A stretch of DNA of 64,000 nucleotides from Vibrio sp. VB16 (GTDB lineage Bacteria; Pseudomonadota; Gammaproteobacteria; Enterobacterales; Vibrionaceae): assembly GCF_015594925.2 (NCBI RefSeq), contig NZ_CP087590.1:1116001-1180000 (forward strand), read 5' to 3'. The notes under the pieces were generated by a model. It was not told the DNA's origin. It ran no database searches and saw only the letters and a program-made list of their open reading frames with translations. Below, piece after piece: positions 51,697 through 60,925 of this stretch; the first letter of the stretch is position 1, and each line of letters opens with the position of its first letter. The translations under genes and the position numbers were made by a program.

Positions 51697-52914
51697 CTAG
51701 TTGATTAATTCAATCTTGTTGAAATCGATACTGTTCCCTTTAGGTGAACGTTCAATCTCGCTAACTTTACGAAAGTGGAACAATAGAATATAGCCAAAGC
51801 AGCCTAAAATTAACGCAATTGCCAATGCTCCGACCCATTGGATCTGAAGAAAGTCCAATTTGAATAGCAGTGTTAATCCGCTGAGTAAAACCACATTACC
51901 TATCATGTATCGCACTTTACCGAATCGCTGAACTGTGAGGTTTAAGTTGTCGGTATATAAACGAACCAATGAATCAAGTGAGTTGATTACAAATGTCATC
52001 CCAACCAAGACCATTGCGAGGTTGTAGAAGCCAGCAACCGGTATTGCGTTGGCGCTGTAGTAATAAAGAACACTGAACCAAATAGCGATTGGAATAGAAG
52101 GGAATACCATCATAGAAACCAATACTTGGTAAGTTCTGAGACCACTGACAAAACGAGCAGTAAATTGGCCGATCATGATGCTCCATGCAAACCACCAATA
52201 AAGGTAAAATTCGTGGTAGTCGTTAAGAGGTAACACAAATTTATGCAGGTTAGTAAAGTAACCGCCTAAAAGACTTAATGTGGTAAAGAATTCGCCAACA
52301 CTTGAGTTGTCGGATAAAAATGCACCAGACCACATCAATGCGATCAAACCTAGGAATAACCAACTGCTTCCTAAGCTTAAAATTCTGACGTAGCGGATAC
52401 TTGTACTTGAGTACACGGCGACAGCAATGATGGCGAGTACCACTAAATAGAAGCTACCTATGATGGTCTCTCCATCGCCAAACTCGGGTAAATACCACGG
52501 TAAGTTAACCAATAACAGGTAAGCGGTAAACGCACACGTACCAATAATAACCATGTTATTAATCAGTTTGATTAACGGTATCTCGAAGAACTTGACCCTT
52601 GGCTCAATAACACAGAAGTAAAAACAGGTTAAGAAGTAGAAGGCCCAAATGAAGAATGCCCAGAAACCAAACTCTATGGCCAACGGATTAGTAAAAGAGT
52701 ATTCAGGGCTGGTGGCTAGATCGGCATAACCAGCGAACTCGGTTAGTGGAAACATGATCAGCCCAACATCTAAACCAGAGGTAAAGAGGATGGCGATAAA
52801 GGCAAATTTGCGTACGGGAGTGACGCCAATACACTTCATGTTGCCCCAACGGTAAAGGACAAACACGATAGCGGCAAAGGTAAATAAAATACCTATGGAT
52901 AACCAAGTAGTCAT
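51697..52914 (-). CDS. Short BCCT-like betaine/choline carrier
   Basis: Polytopic membrane protein of 405 residues with about 10-11 helices. It is distantly related to the BCCT family. FTSGLDVGLIMFPLTEFAGY aligns with the BCCT GMGIG segment, here GLDVG. YLYWWFAWSIMIGQFTARFVSGLRT aligns with the conserved tryptophan box that cradles quaternary ammonium groups. Typical BCCT carriers are 500 or more residues, so N-terminal and C-terminal parts are missing or reduced. Its position after betA suggests choline or betaine as substrate. A GGAGG site precedes the ATG. It may be transcribed with betBA, but a 266-bp gap separates them. Confidence 0.7.
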   Translation of the reverse strand: MTTWLSIGILFTFAAIVFVLYRWGNMKCIGVTPVRKFAFIAILFTSGLDVGLIMFPLTEFAGYADLATSPEYSFTNPLAIEFGFWAFFIWAFYFLTCFYFCVIEPRVKFFEIPLIKLINNMVIIGTCAFTAYLLLVNLPWYLPEFGDGETIIGSFYLVVLAIIAVAVYSSTSIRYVRILSLGSSWLFLGLIALMWSGAFLSDNSSVGEFFTTLSLLGGYFTNLHKFVLPLNDYHEFYLYWWFAWSIMIGQFTARFVSGLRTYQVLVSMMVFPSIPIAIWFSVLYYYSANAIPVAGFYNLAMVLVGMTFVINSLDSLVRLYTDNLNLTVQRFGKVRYMIGNVVLLSGLTLLFKLDFLQIQWVGALAIALILGCFGYILLFHFRKVSEIERSPKGNSIDFNKIELIN

Positions 52915-53180
52915 TATTTGGCCTCCGTGGGGGTGATACGAGCAAACATAATTATTTCCTTGATTTATGTTTTGATGCTATGTCCCAATTTTTTAAGACG
53001 GCAAGTGCCATCAGGCCTTAAGTATCGTTTTGACGATAGTTAAAACCTGATAAATTGAACATAGTTACGTCGACCATTTGCGAACATCGCATAAGTTGGT
53101 CATATTAATCATACTTTCTATGAACGAATGTTTTCGTTAGGTATAGGGTAGTGAATGCACTCCTTGGTTAGGGTGAATGT

Positions 53181-54863
53181 TTATCGCTTAGGGTTTTGTA
53201 ATCGCTGGCTTGTTTGCCAATCCGATGCAGTAACCACTTGAGCCGTACTTGGTTCTAATAGCTCTTTTCCCAAAATAATATCCGCGGCGCGCTCAGCGAC
53301 CATAATGGTAGGTGAATTAAGGTTACCGTTAGGGATTGTGGGGAATATTGAAGAATCAACAACGCGCAGACTCTCGATACCGTGAACCTTGGTTTCAGAG
53401 TTCACAACGGACATTGAGTCTTCACCCATTTTGCAGGAACAAGACGGATGATAGGCGCTCTCAACAGAGCGTCTAACAAACTGGTCAATCTCTGAATCGG
53501 TCTTCACGGTTAGCCCAGGTTGAATTTCTTCGCCCCGATATTCGTCTAGTCCAGGTTGATTTATGATCTCGCGAGTCAGACGCACGCAGGCTCTAAATCC
53601 ATCGATGTCGTCTTGGTGAGACAGATAATTAAACTGGATTTTAGGGGCGATATGAGGGTCGTTTGACGACACCTTAATAGTACCTCGGCTTTTGGGTTTG
53701 TTATGACCAATGTGAACCTGAAAACCATGACCTGAAAAAGCTTCTTTACCGTCATATCGCATCGCGGCTGGTAAGAAGTGATATTGGAGATCTGGCCATT
53801 CCAAATTTGCTTTAGAACGGATAAACCCACAAGACTCAAAATGATTGGTTGCGCCAAGTCCGGACTTGTCGAGTATCCAGCGAGTACCAATTAACAATTT
53901 GCTAAATGGGCCAAGTTTTCCGTTCAATGATATTGGTTTTAAGCATTTGAACTGGAAATAAAACTCTAGGTGGTCCTGAAGGTTTTCGCCTACCCCCGGT
54001 AATTCATGAACCTGTTCAATGCCGGCATTTTTTAATGTATCAGATGCGCCAATGCCAGACAGTTGTAGTATATGAGGCGAACCAACTGAGCCAGCGGAAA
54101 GCACCACCTCTTTATTGCAACGTATATCAATTATTTGATTCTTGCGTTCGTATCGAACACCAACGGCGGTCTTATTTTCTAGTAGAATTTTGTGTACAAG
54201 TGCGTGAGTAACAACCGTCAAATTATTTCGCTTCAGGGCTGGTTTTAGATAGGCATTTGCTGTCGACCAACGGACACCATTTTTTACCGTCATGTGCATT
54301 GGGCCAAACCCTTCTTGTTGTTCGGCATTGTAGTCGGCAGTGGCCAAATACCCGGCATCTTTACCTGCTTCAACAAATGCCTGATATAACGGATTTTTCA
54401 TATTGTTGCCGTTATTTACCGCTAAAGGGCCGAGGTCGCCTCGATAGTCATTACCACCGAATGACCATGTTTCTGCTTTTTTGAAATAGGGTAGGCAATG
54501 CGAATAATCCCAATCTACTGCTCCATTTTTTTGCCATTCGTCGAAGTCACGCGCATGACCGCGTACATAGACCATGCCGTTGATGGATGAAGACCCCCCT
54601 AATACTTTTCCGCGAGGGCAGTGCATATGACGGTTATCCAAAAACGGTTCAGCTTCGGTCTTAAATTGCCAAGCGTACTTTTCTGTGTTCATCGGGATAG
54701 ATAATGCTGTGGGCATCTGAATGAAAATGCTTTTGTCACTGCCGCCGGTTTCTAGTAACAAGACGTTATTGCTAGGGTCGGTGGATAAACGGTTCGCGAG
54801 TACGCAGCCCGCGCTTCCTGCTCCTACAATGATGTAGTCATAATTTGAGTTGGTCATTGTCAT
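53181..54863 (-). CDS. betA: Choline dehydrogenase
   Basis: GMC-family FAD flavoenzyme oxidising choline to betaine aldehyde, membrane-associated. 560 residues. The FAD site is YDYIIVGAGSAGCVLANRL near the N terminus. The GMC signatures HCPRGKVLGGSSSINGMVYVRG and GSVGSPHILQLSGIG are present, and the C-terminal catalytic His is in SAYHPSCSCKMG. Its ATG lies 3 bp after the betB stop, so the two are one unit. Together they produce the osmoprotectant glycine betaine. Confidence 0.96.
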   Translation of the reverse strand: MTMTNSNYDYIIVGAGSAGCVLANRLSTDPSNNVLLLETGGSDKSIFIQMPTALSIPMNTEKYAWQFKTEAEPFLDNRHMHCPRGKVLGGSSSINGMVYVRGHARDFDEWQKNGAVDWDYSHCLPYFKKAETWSFGGNDYRGDLGPLAVNNGNNMKNPLYQAFVEAGKDAGYLATADYNAEQQEGFGPMHMTVKNGVRWSTANAYLKPALKRNNLTVVTHALVHKILLENKTAVGVRYERKNQIIDIRCNKEVVLSAGSVGSPHILQLSGIGASDTLKNAGIEQVHELPGVGENLQDHLEFYFQFKCLKPISLNGKLGPFSKLLIGTRWILDKSGLGATNHFESCGFIRSKANLEWPDLQYHFLPAAMRYDGKEAFSGHGFQVHIGHNKPKSRGTIKVSSNDPHIAPKIQFNYLSHQDDIDGFRACVRLTREIINQPGLDEYRGEEIQPGLTVKTDSEIDQFVRRSVESAYHPSCSCKMGEDSMSVVNSETKVHGIESLRVVDSSIFPTIPNGNLNSPTIMVAERAADIILGKELLEPSTAQVVTASDWQTSQRLQNPKR

Positions 54864-54866
54864 TCC

Positions 54867-56333
54867 TTAAAACGGGCTATCAAGTGATTGCATACCAACA
54901 TATACGGCCTTGATTTGCGTGTATGCTTTTAAGGTTTCACTGCCATTTTCTCGTCCGATGCCAGACATTTTGTAGCCACCTACCGGCATTTCTGCAGGCG
55001 AAGCGCCGTAAGCATTGATCCAGCAAATACCCGCTTGTATTTGATGAATGACGCGGTGGGCACGGCTAATGTCTTGGGTAAATACGCCAGCCGCTAATCC
55101 TAAGCGTGTGTTGTTTGCACGACGAATTACCTCGTCTTCATCGGTGAATGTGAGTACCGACATAACAGGGCCAAAGATTTCCTCTTTCGCGATGGTCATT
55201 TCGTCGGTGCAATCGGTGAAAACGGTCGGGGCAACGAAATACCCGTTGGGACAACCTTCTGGTTGCAAGGCGGTTCCGCCCGTAAGAAGTGTTGCGCCCT
55301 CAGATTGGCCAATTTCAATGTAGTCGAGCACTTTTTGTTGGTGATTTTTTGAAATAAGAGCCCCGAAGTTGGTTTCTACATTCATTGGGTCGCCGCAGAT
55401 AATATTTTGTTCGGTACGCTCTATGAGACGTTTAATAAAACGCGGGTAAATGTCTTGTTGAACAAACACGCGTGTACCGTTAGTACAAACCTCACCTTGC
55501 GTATAAAAGTTGCCGAGCATGGCAGCGGATATTGCATTTTCTAAGTCAGCATCATTAAAGATGATTAGAGGAGACTTCCCTCCCAATTCCATGGTCACTT
55601 CTTTAAGTGAGTTGGCAGCGGCAGCCATGACCTTTTTACCTGTCCCCACTTCCCCAGTGAATGAGATCTTTGCGATGTCCTCGTGCTCTGTTAGCCACGC
55701 ACCAACACGACCATTACCTTGAACAACGTTAAAAACACCATCAGGTAAACCAGCCTGCGTGAATATCTCGGCCAAACGTATTGCGCCTCTCGGCGTTTCT
55801 TCCGATGGCTTAAAGATCATGGCGTTTCCGCAAGCTAGGGCTGGCGCTGCTTTCCAACACGCGATCTGTAAGGGGTAGTTCCATGCACCAATACCCGCGC
55901 AAATGCCGAGCGGCTCGCGGCGCGTATAATAAAAATCGTCACCAACAGTTTGCTGATTACCTTCTATACTTGGGGCTAATCCTGCAAAAAACTCGATTGA
56001 ATCTGCACCGGTAACCACATCAACAACCGAGGCTTCTTGCCAAGGCTTGCCGGTATCCCGTACTTCACCGGCGGCAAGTTCGTCATTGTACTCGCGTAAT
56101 AAAGCGACGGCTTTTAGGAGAATACGACTCCGTTCGACCGGTGTCATTTTTGACCATGTGGCAAATCCAGATTTAGCACTTTCTATTGCGGCTTGTTGTA
56201 TGACTTCGTTGGCGGTCTCCACTAAGTAGCTTATTTGGCCTGTCGCGGGGTTAATGACTTCAAATGTTTCACCCGTATTATTAGATAGATATTGACCGTG
56301 TACATAGTTTTGATAAACGACTAACGATGACAT
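54867..56333 (-). CDS. betB: Betaine aldehyde dehydrogenase
   Basis: NAD(P)-dependent aldehyde dehydrogenase making glycine betaine. 488 residues. The catalytic Cys is in GEVCTNGTRVFV and the general-base Glu in MELGGKSPL. The YTRREPLGICAGIGAWNYPLQIACWKAAPALACGNAM segment is typical of BetB. The start ATG 56333 follows GAGGAAACTTA; the upstream in-frame start at 56366 lacks such a site. The usual regulator betI, normally upstream of betB, is absent; a divergent acyltransferase gene takes that position. Confidence 0.95.
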   Translation of the reverse strand: MSSLVVYQNYVHGQYLSNNTGETFEVINPATGQISYLVETANEVIQQAAIESAKSGFATWSKMTPVERSRILLKAVALLREYNDELAAGEVRDTGKPWQEASVVDVVTGADSIEFFAGLAPSIEGNQQTVGDDFYYTRREPLGICAGIGAWNYPLQIACWKAAPALACGNAMIFKPSEETPRGAIRLAEIFTQAGLPDGVFNVVQGNGRVGAWLTEHEDIAKISFTGEVGTGKKVMAAAANSLKEVTMELGGKSPLIIFNDADLENAISAAMLGNFYTQGEVCTNGTRVFVQQDIYPRFIKRLIERTEQNIICGDPMNVETNFGALISKNHQQKVLDYIEIGQSEGATLLTGGTALQPEGCPNGYFVAPTVFTDCTDEMTIAKEEIFGPVMSVLTFTDEDEVIRRANNTRLGLAAGVFTQDISRAHRVIHQIQAGICWINAYGASPAEMPVGGYKMSGIGRENGSETLKAYTQIKAVYVGMQSLDSPF

Positions 56334-56610
56334 TAAGTTTCCTCGTATTTTAAGACCAAGAATCAATTAGATTATGGTGTTTTATTCGTTGAAATTAGAG
56401 AGAAAACATACCTTTTTAGGTGAGCGTGACATCGGTTAAACTCTAAATTAGTTAGAATACTAATTATTATTTCTCTAATGATCAAGTGGGTTTGAACTAT
56501 TAACCGAATTGTATGTGCACTGTTTTGTGGGTAACTTGTTGTTTTTAAAGGTTGTTGTTGGGTGTTTTTTAGCTCGCCTTTAACCAATAAACTAGCTTAC
56601 TTATAGTTAA

Positions 56611-56650
56611 ATCATTTGAGTTGTAATCATTTGAGTTGTAATCATTTGAT
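56611..56650. repeat. Phased 15-bp direct repeats in the bet/acyltransferase control region
   Basis: ATCATTTGAGTTGTA occurs twice in tandem (56611-56625, 56626-56640), followed by a third partial copy ATCATTTGAT at 56641. They lie in the 428-bp divergent region between betB and the acyltransferase gene, about 110 bp before the latter's start. Candidate binding sites for a regulator. The rest of the region shows nothing clear. Confidence 0.7.
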
Positions 56651-56761
56651 CAAGGTCATGATGGCTGGTCGTTATTTTGGTTAGATTCCGTAGCAATCAA
56701 GTTAGCTTGGTTCGATGGGTGAAAAATAGTTATTTATTTTGTAATAGGAGTTGAACGATCG

Positions 56762-58552
56762 ATGGTGAACACATTTAGTTGCCAAGAAGCATTGCCGACA
56801 ATGCCCGTTCCAGATTTACAGGATACATGTAATAGGCTTTTAGAATGGGCAGAACCTTTATTGACGGAAGAAGAACGAACAAGTGCAAAAATTGTAGTAG
56901 AGCAGTTTCTTCTTTCTGGTGGAGAGGGTGAAAGACTACAAAATGAGCTGTGTGATTGGAATGATCGTGATGATGTTTCCAATTGGTCATCATCTGCTTG
57001 GAAAGATCTCTATCTAGAATCTCGCGAGCCTTTGGTCATTAATAGCAATGTATTTTATTACCTCAAAAGTAAGCTGGATAAAGAGGTGTGTAAACAAGCG
57101 ACTATCGCTGCTGCTTTAATTGTCAGTGTCTATAGATTTATCGCATTGATTGATAAACATGACCTCAATGTTGATATGCAAAAAGAAATACCGCTTTGCA
57201 TGAATCAATATAACAGCATTTTTTCTTCAATCAGAATACCCAGGATTGGAACCGACGAATTTAAAGTATCATCATCTAGGCAGCATATTATTGTCCTGCG
57301 GAATCAGCATATCTATAAAATCAATATTATTGACGGAAAAGGCAATATCCGATCGCCATCCGCTATCGAATTCGATCTTGAGTGCATTTTATCCGCCTCT
57401 GATAAAGGGCAAAATATAGGTTTGCTAACCACAATGCCGCGCGATGTCTGGGCAAACCGTAGAGCAGAATTGCTCGATAGTTCTTCGAGCAACAAGGAGG
57501 GCATGACCGTTATAGAGGAAGCGGTTTTTGCGTTGTGTTTAGATGAAAATAAGCCAGAAGCAATAACCGAAATCTCAAAACAATTGTTGCACGGAACGGG
57601 CAGCAATCGTTATTTTGATAAGTCGGTACAATTTATTGTGTTTGCAAATGGAAAAACTGGAATAAACTTCGAGCATACTGGGGTGGATGGTTCGGTTATG
57701 CTTCGATTGATTGCGCATATATATGACTCGATTGATGCGGTTGTTTTTGACGAAAAGGATCGTGAGGAAATAAAAAATAGTGCGATCCCATCGGAAGTCG
57801 AAGGCATTAAATTTGAGCTAAATGATGCATTGTGTCGCACGGTACAAGATGCAGGCGACCAATTTATTCAGCATACGGCTAATACTCAAACGAGGGTGCT
57901 GAATTTTTCTTTTTTTGGCAAAAATCAGATAAAACAATTTGGTGTGAGTCCAGATGCGTTTGTTCAGTTGGCGTTACAGTTGGCAGAATATAAGCTGTAT
58001 GGAAAATGTTACAGCGCCTATGAGGCCGTTATGACTCGAACATTCCTTGATGGTCGTATCGATGTTCTGTACACCGTCACTCCCGAGTCGATGGCATTTA
58101 TTCGGAATGTAGATTCGTCAAACAGCAGTGTGAAAGAAAAACAACATTTACTGAGACAAGCGCTACAGAAGCACATTGCACGAGCCCATGAATGTAGGGT
58201 TGGTAATGGGGTATACACTCATCTTCTTGCGTTAAAGTATCGGTATAAAATAGCCGGCCGTTCTATCGGTTTAAGTAGCCTACCAACATTGTTTACAGAT
58301 ACGGGCTATCAGGCTTTAACCCATAGTGTCGTTTGCACAAGTACAACGTCCGAATATGGTGTTGATCTCGCGGGGTATGGGCCTATTGTCGATGATGGTT
58401 ACGGGATCAGATATTTTACTAAAAACGATGGCATCTGCTTCAACATGACGAGTCGAACTCAAATGCAGGAAAATTTGGATAAAATGGTGATTTATATCGA
58501 ACAGTCTCTCAGTGAAATGGCAGAATTGATGCGTGAAGAAACAGAGAATTGA
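56762..58552 (+). CDS. Choline/carnitine O-acyltransferase family protein
   Basis: 596 residues aligning end to end with eukaryotic carnitine and choline acetyltransferases. MPVPDLQDTCNRLLEWAEPLLTEEE opens the fold. The catalytic His305 is in FEHTGVDG. SPDAFVQLALQLAEYKLYGKCYSAYEAVMTR and TST near 526-528 match the CoA and STS regions, and GYGPIVDDGYGIRY matches the C-terminal signature. In carnitine enzymes an Arg (R518 in carnitine acetyltransferase) binds the substrate carboxylate; in choline acetyltransferase it is Asn. Here THLLALK puts Thr486 there, and GRIDVL replaces GRTDTI. Carnitine is therefore unlikely. No organelle signal. Divergent from betBA, suggesting a choline-like acyl acceptor. 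Confidence 0.85.
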   Translation: MVNTFSCQEALPTMPVPDLQDTCNRLLEWAEPLLTEEERTSAKIVVEQFLLSGGEGERLQNELCDWNDRDDVSNWSSSAWKDLYLESREPLVINSNVFYYLKSKLDKEVCKQATIAAALIVSVYRFIALIDKHDLNVDMQKEIPLCMNQYNSIFSSIRIPRIGTDEFKVSSSRQHIIVLRNQHIYKINIIDGKGNIRSPSAIEFDLECILSASDKGQNIGLLTTMPRDVWANRRAELLDSSSSNKEGMTVIEEAVFALCLDENKPEAITEISKQLLHGTGSNRYFDKSVQFIVFANGKTGINFEHTGVDGSVMLRLIAHIYDSIDAVVFDEKDREEIKNSAIPSEVEGIKFELNDALCRTVQDAGDQFIQHTANTQTRVLNFSFFGKNQIKQFGVSPDAFVQLALQLAEYKLYGKCYSAYEAVMTRTFLDGRIDVLYTVTPESMAFIRNVDSSNSSVKEKQHLLRQALQKHIARAHECRVGNGVYTHLLALKYRYKIAGRSIGLSSLPTLFTDTGYQALTHSVVCTSTTSEYGVDLAGYGPIVDDGYGIRYFTKNDGICFNMTSRTQMQENLDKMVIYIEQSLSEMAELMREETEN

Positions 58553-58655
58553 TTGTGGAACTTGAATAAGTTGGCTATCAACTAAAGACAAAACGAGTTT
58601 AATATGAAATATTGTCAATAATATTTGCTAAATGAAAAGTAAAGGAACGGTGTAA

Positions 58656-59708
58656 ATGGAATTTTCTAAACTCGGTAGCAGTGATATTTTGGTGTCACGT
58701 GTATGTTTAGGCAGTATGACGTGGGGTCTGCAGAACAATCAACAAGATGCAAATCAGCAGATAGAGTATGCGATAAGTCAGGGAATAAACTTTATCGACA
58801 CGGCTGAAATGTATGCCGTTCCTCCTTCACCAGACACCTACGGAAAAACAGAGACCATTATTGGCAACTGGCTTGCCGAAAACCCGCATCGTCGAAAAGA
58901 ACTTATTATCGCAACTAAGATCGCGGGTCCAGGCATGCCATGGGTGAGAGAAGGTGGGCCTATCACTGGTGATGCGGTTGTTGCGGCTGTAGATGCCTCT
59001 CTCCAACGATTGCAAACCGACTACATCGACCTTTATCAGTTGCATTGGCCAAATCGTACTTCGCCTCATTTTGGTAAACACCTGCCGAATAAAATTTCTT
59101 TTAGTGAATTTGACGCCAAGCAACAAGAAGCGCAAATGCTCGATATTTTGCATGGGTTAGCTAAGTGTGTGAAAGCGGGGAAAATACGCCACTGTGGGTT
59201 ATCGGACGATACGCCATGGGGGATCAATACTTACCTAAAACTGAGTGAAAAGTATGACCTCCCACGTATGGTTGCTATCCAAAATGAGTTCAACCTGCTG
59301 CATGCTAAAGACTGGCCTTATTTAATCGAAAATTGCGTCCACGAGGACATTGCTTATTTACCATGGTCTCCGCTCGCGAGTGGCATGCTTAGTGGAAAGT
59401 ATTTAGACGGAAAGCGTCCAGAAGGCAGTCGTTGGACATATATGCAACGCAATGGAATTTTCCGCGATACGCCAATTGCGAGCAGCGCGATTAAAGAGTA
59501 TATGGAGATTGCTGATGCACACGATTTTACGCCTAGTCAGCTGGCATTAGCATGGTGTAACCAAGTAGATGGTGTCACTTCTACAATTATTGGCGCGACA
59601 TCTATGGCTCAGCTTAAAGAGAATATTAGTGCTTTTTCTAAGCCGTTAAGTCAAGAAATATTGACGAGTATTGATGGTGTTTTGAAAACCTACCCTGCAC
59701 CGTATTAA
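58656..59708 (+). CDS. Tas-like aldo/keto reductase
   Basis: NADPH-dependent aldo/keto reductase of 350 residues, similar to E. coli Tas (346). The catalytic tetrad is visible: Asp and Tyr in DTAEMYAVPP, Lys in IATKI, His in QLHWP. The C-terminal segment TIIGATSMAQLKENI binds NADP. Physiological substrate unknown; Tas overproduction complements a tyrosine auxotroph in E. coli. It follows the acyltransferase by 103 bp and may be its partner or simply a neighbour. Start ATG preceded by AAAGGAACGG. Confidence 0.9.
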   Translation: MEFSKLGSSDILVSRVCLGSMTWGLQNNQQDANQQIEYAISQGINFIDTAEMYAVPPSPDTYGKTETIIGNWLAENPHRRKELIIATKIAGPGMPWVREGGPITGDAVVAAVDASLQRLQTDYIDLYQLHWPNRTSPHFGKHLPNKISFSEFDAKQQEAQMLDILHGLAKCVKAGKIRHCGLSDDTPWGINTYLKLSEKYDLPRMVAIQNEFNLLHAKDWPYLIENCVHEDIAYLPWSPLASGMLSGKYLDGKRPEGSRWTYMQRNGIFRDTPIASSAIKEYMEIADAHDFTPSQLALAWCNQVDGVTSTIIGATSMAQLKENISAFSKPLSQEILTSIDGVLKTYPAPY

Positions 59709-59822
59709 GCCATTTTAGGGTTGTATGGGATGAGGTAGATTATGGAAGATATAAACTATTAGTTGGTTATGCGCTTATGTTTTCTAATATTCTTATTCGG
59801 CACCTTTATACTAAAACTCGTA

Positions 59823-59877
59823 GAGTATTTGAGTCTCTGTTTGCGCTATTTTTTGGGGCAGTAGGATTCAAATACTC
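59823..59877. terminator. Inverted repeat between convergent genes
   Basis: GAGTATTTGAGTC (59823-59835) and GATTCAAATACTC (59865-59877) form a 13-bp stem with one mismatch and a 29-nt loop between the convergent aldo/keto reductase and LysR genes. No T run follows, so it is more a structured 3' end than a canonical terminator. Confidence 0.45.
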
Positions 59878-59922
59878 ACAAGTAAGTTAGATATTTAGTC
59901 AAAGCTCATGTCATTAGTGCAA

Positions 59923-60801
59923 TCACTGTTTCTCTAATGAGGTGTCACCTTCAAATAGTGCTCTTTTTTTGTTTATCGCTGCGATCAAAAAATCACGGCA
60001 TTTTTTGATTCGTGCTGTTTTTCTTAGATCAATATGGCTAAGTACCCATACCGACCAATCTGAACGAGGTATTGGGATATTGAGTTTTACTACCTGAGTG
60101 TCATGGATGCTATCCGGCATGTAACACGGCATACGTGCAACGCCAAATCCTGCTTTGACGCTTGCATACATACTCGATAAATCATCAACCTTAAGTGAAA
60201 TGTAGGCATTGGGGAAATACTGGTTTGCCCATTCTGGTAGCTCGGTTTCTCCGCTCCATATTATTATCCCAACAGGTTGAGTTAAATCAATATGGCTCGC
60301 AACATATACCCCGTGCTGTAAACCAGACACTTTTCTGCCTATTAAGTAGTCGGGTGGGGATGGCGTCAGACGAATGGCAAGATCCGCCTCTCGGCTTGCA
60401 AGATTTCGAACCCCTTTGGTTACCATCAGATTTATTTCGATACCCGGATGTTTTTTATTAAATTGTGCCAACTCAGGTGCGAGACAATACTCAAAAATGT
60501 CATGTGGCATGGTCAGATTAATCGGCCCTTCTAACCTCGCGTCTTGACCAAATAGAGTTCGAGAGATTTGTTCACTTTGCGATTCCATATTCTGTGCTTG
60601 TTCAAAAATAGCGTCAGCTGATTCTGTCATTTCGTAACCGTCTCGCAGACGGTTGAAGAGAAGCACGCCATGCTTTTCTTCAAACCCTTTAATTCGTCTA
60701 GAAACGGTAGAGTGATTAACCCCCAATACCTTGGCGGCTCCAGACACACTACCCTCTCGTGAAACAGAGAGGAAGTAACGAATATCGTCCCAATCATTCA
60801 T
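59923..60801 (-). CDS. LysR-type transcriptional regulator
   Basis: 292 residues. The winged-helix domain (about 1-60) reads WDDIRYFLSVSREGSVSGAAKVLGVNHSTVSRRIKGFEEKHGVLLF. The effector domain follows from about residue 90 (INLTMPHDIFEYCLAPELAQF). It is divergent from the GST gene, so it probably regulates gst and the OYE gene behind it. LysR regulators beside such detoxification genes often sense electrophiles or quinones. The effector is not inferable. Confidence 0.92.
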   Translation of the reverse strand: MNDWDDIRYFLSVSREGSVSGAAKVLGVNHSTVSRRIKGFEEKHGVLLFNRLRDGYEMTESADAIFEQAQNMESQSEQISRTLFGQDARLEGPINLTMPHDIFEYCLAPELAQFNKKHPGIEINLMVTKGVRNLASREADLAIRLTPSPPDYLIGRKVSGLQHGVYVASHIDLTQPVGIIIWSGETELPEWANQYFPNAYISLKVDDLSSMYASVKAGFGVARMPCYMPDSIHDTQVVKLNIPIPRSDWSVWVLSHIDLRKTARIKKCRDFLIAAINKKRALFEGDTSLEKQ

Positions 60802-60925
60802 AGTGATCTACCTATGTGCGTTTATGCACGGCTGATTTGCATTTATTGCGAATTTATTAACAGTCTAATTCGTCTTACACTTCTTGTCGAACTAAGCCAC
60901 TCACTAATGAAATTAGGAAACGACT

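Noticed and set aside
56372..56587. 71-codon minus-strand ORF upstream of betB that might be a missing betI
   Set aside because: Too short for a TetR protein and no helix-turn-helix is visible; it lies in AT-rich promoter DNA.
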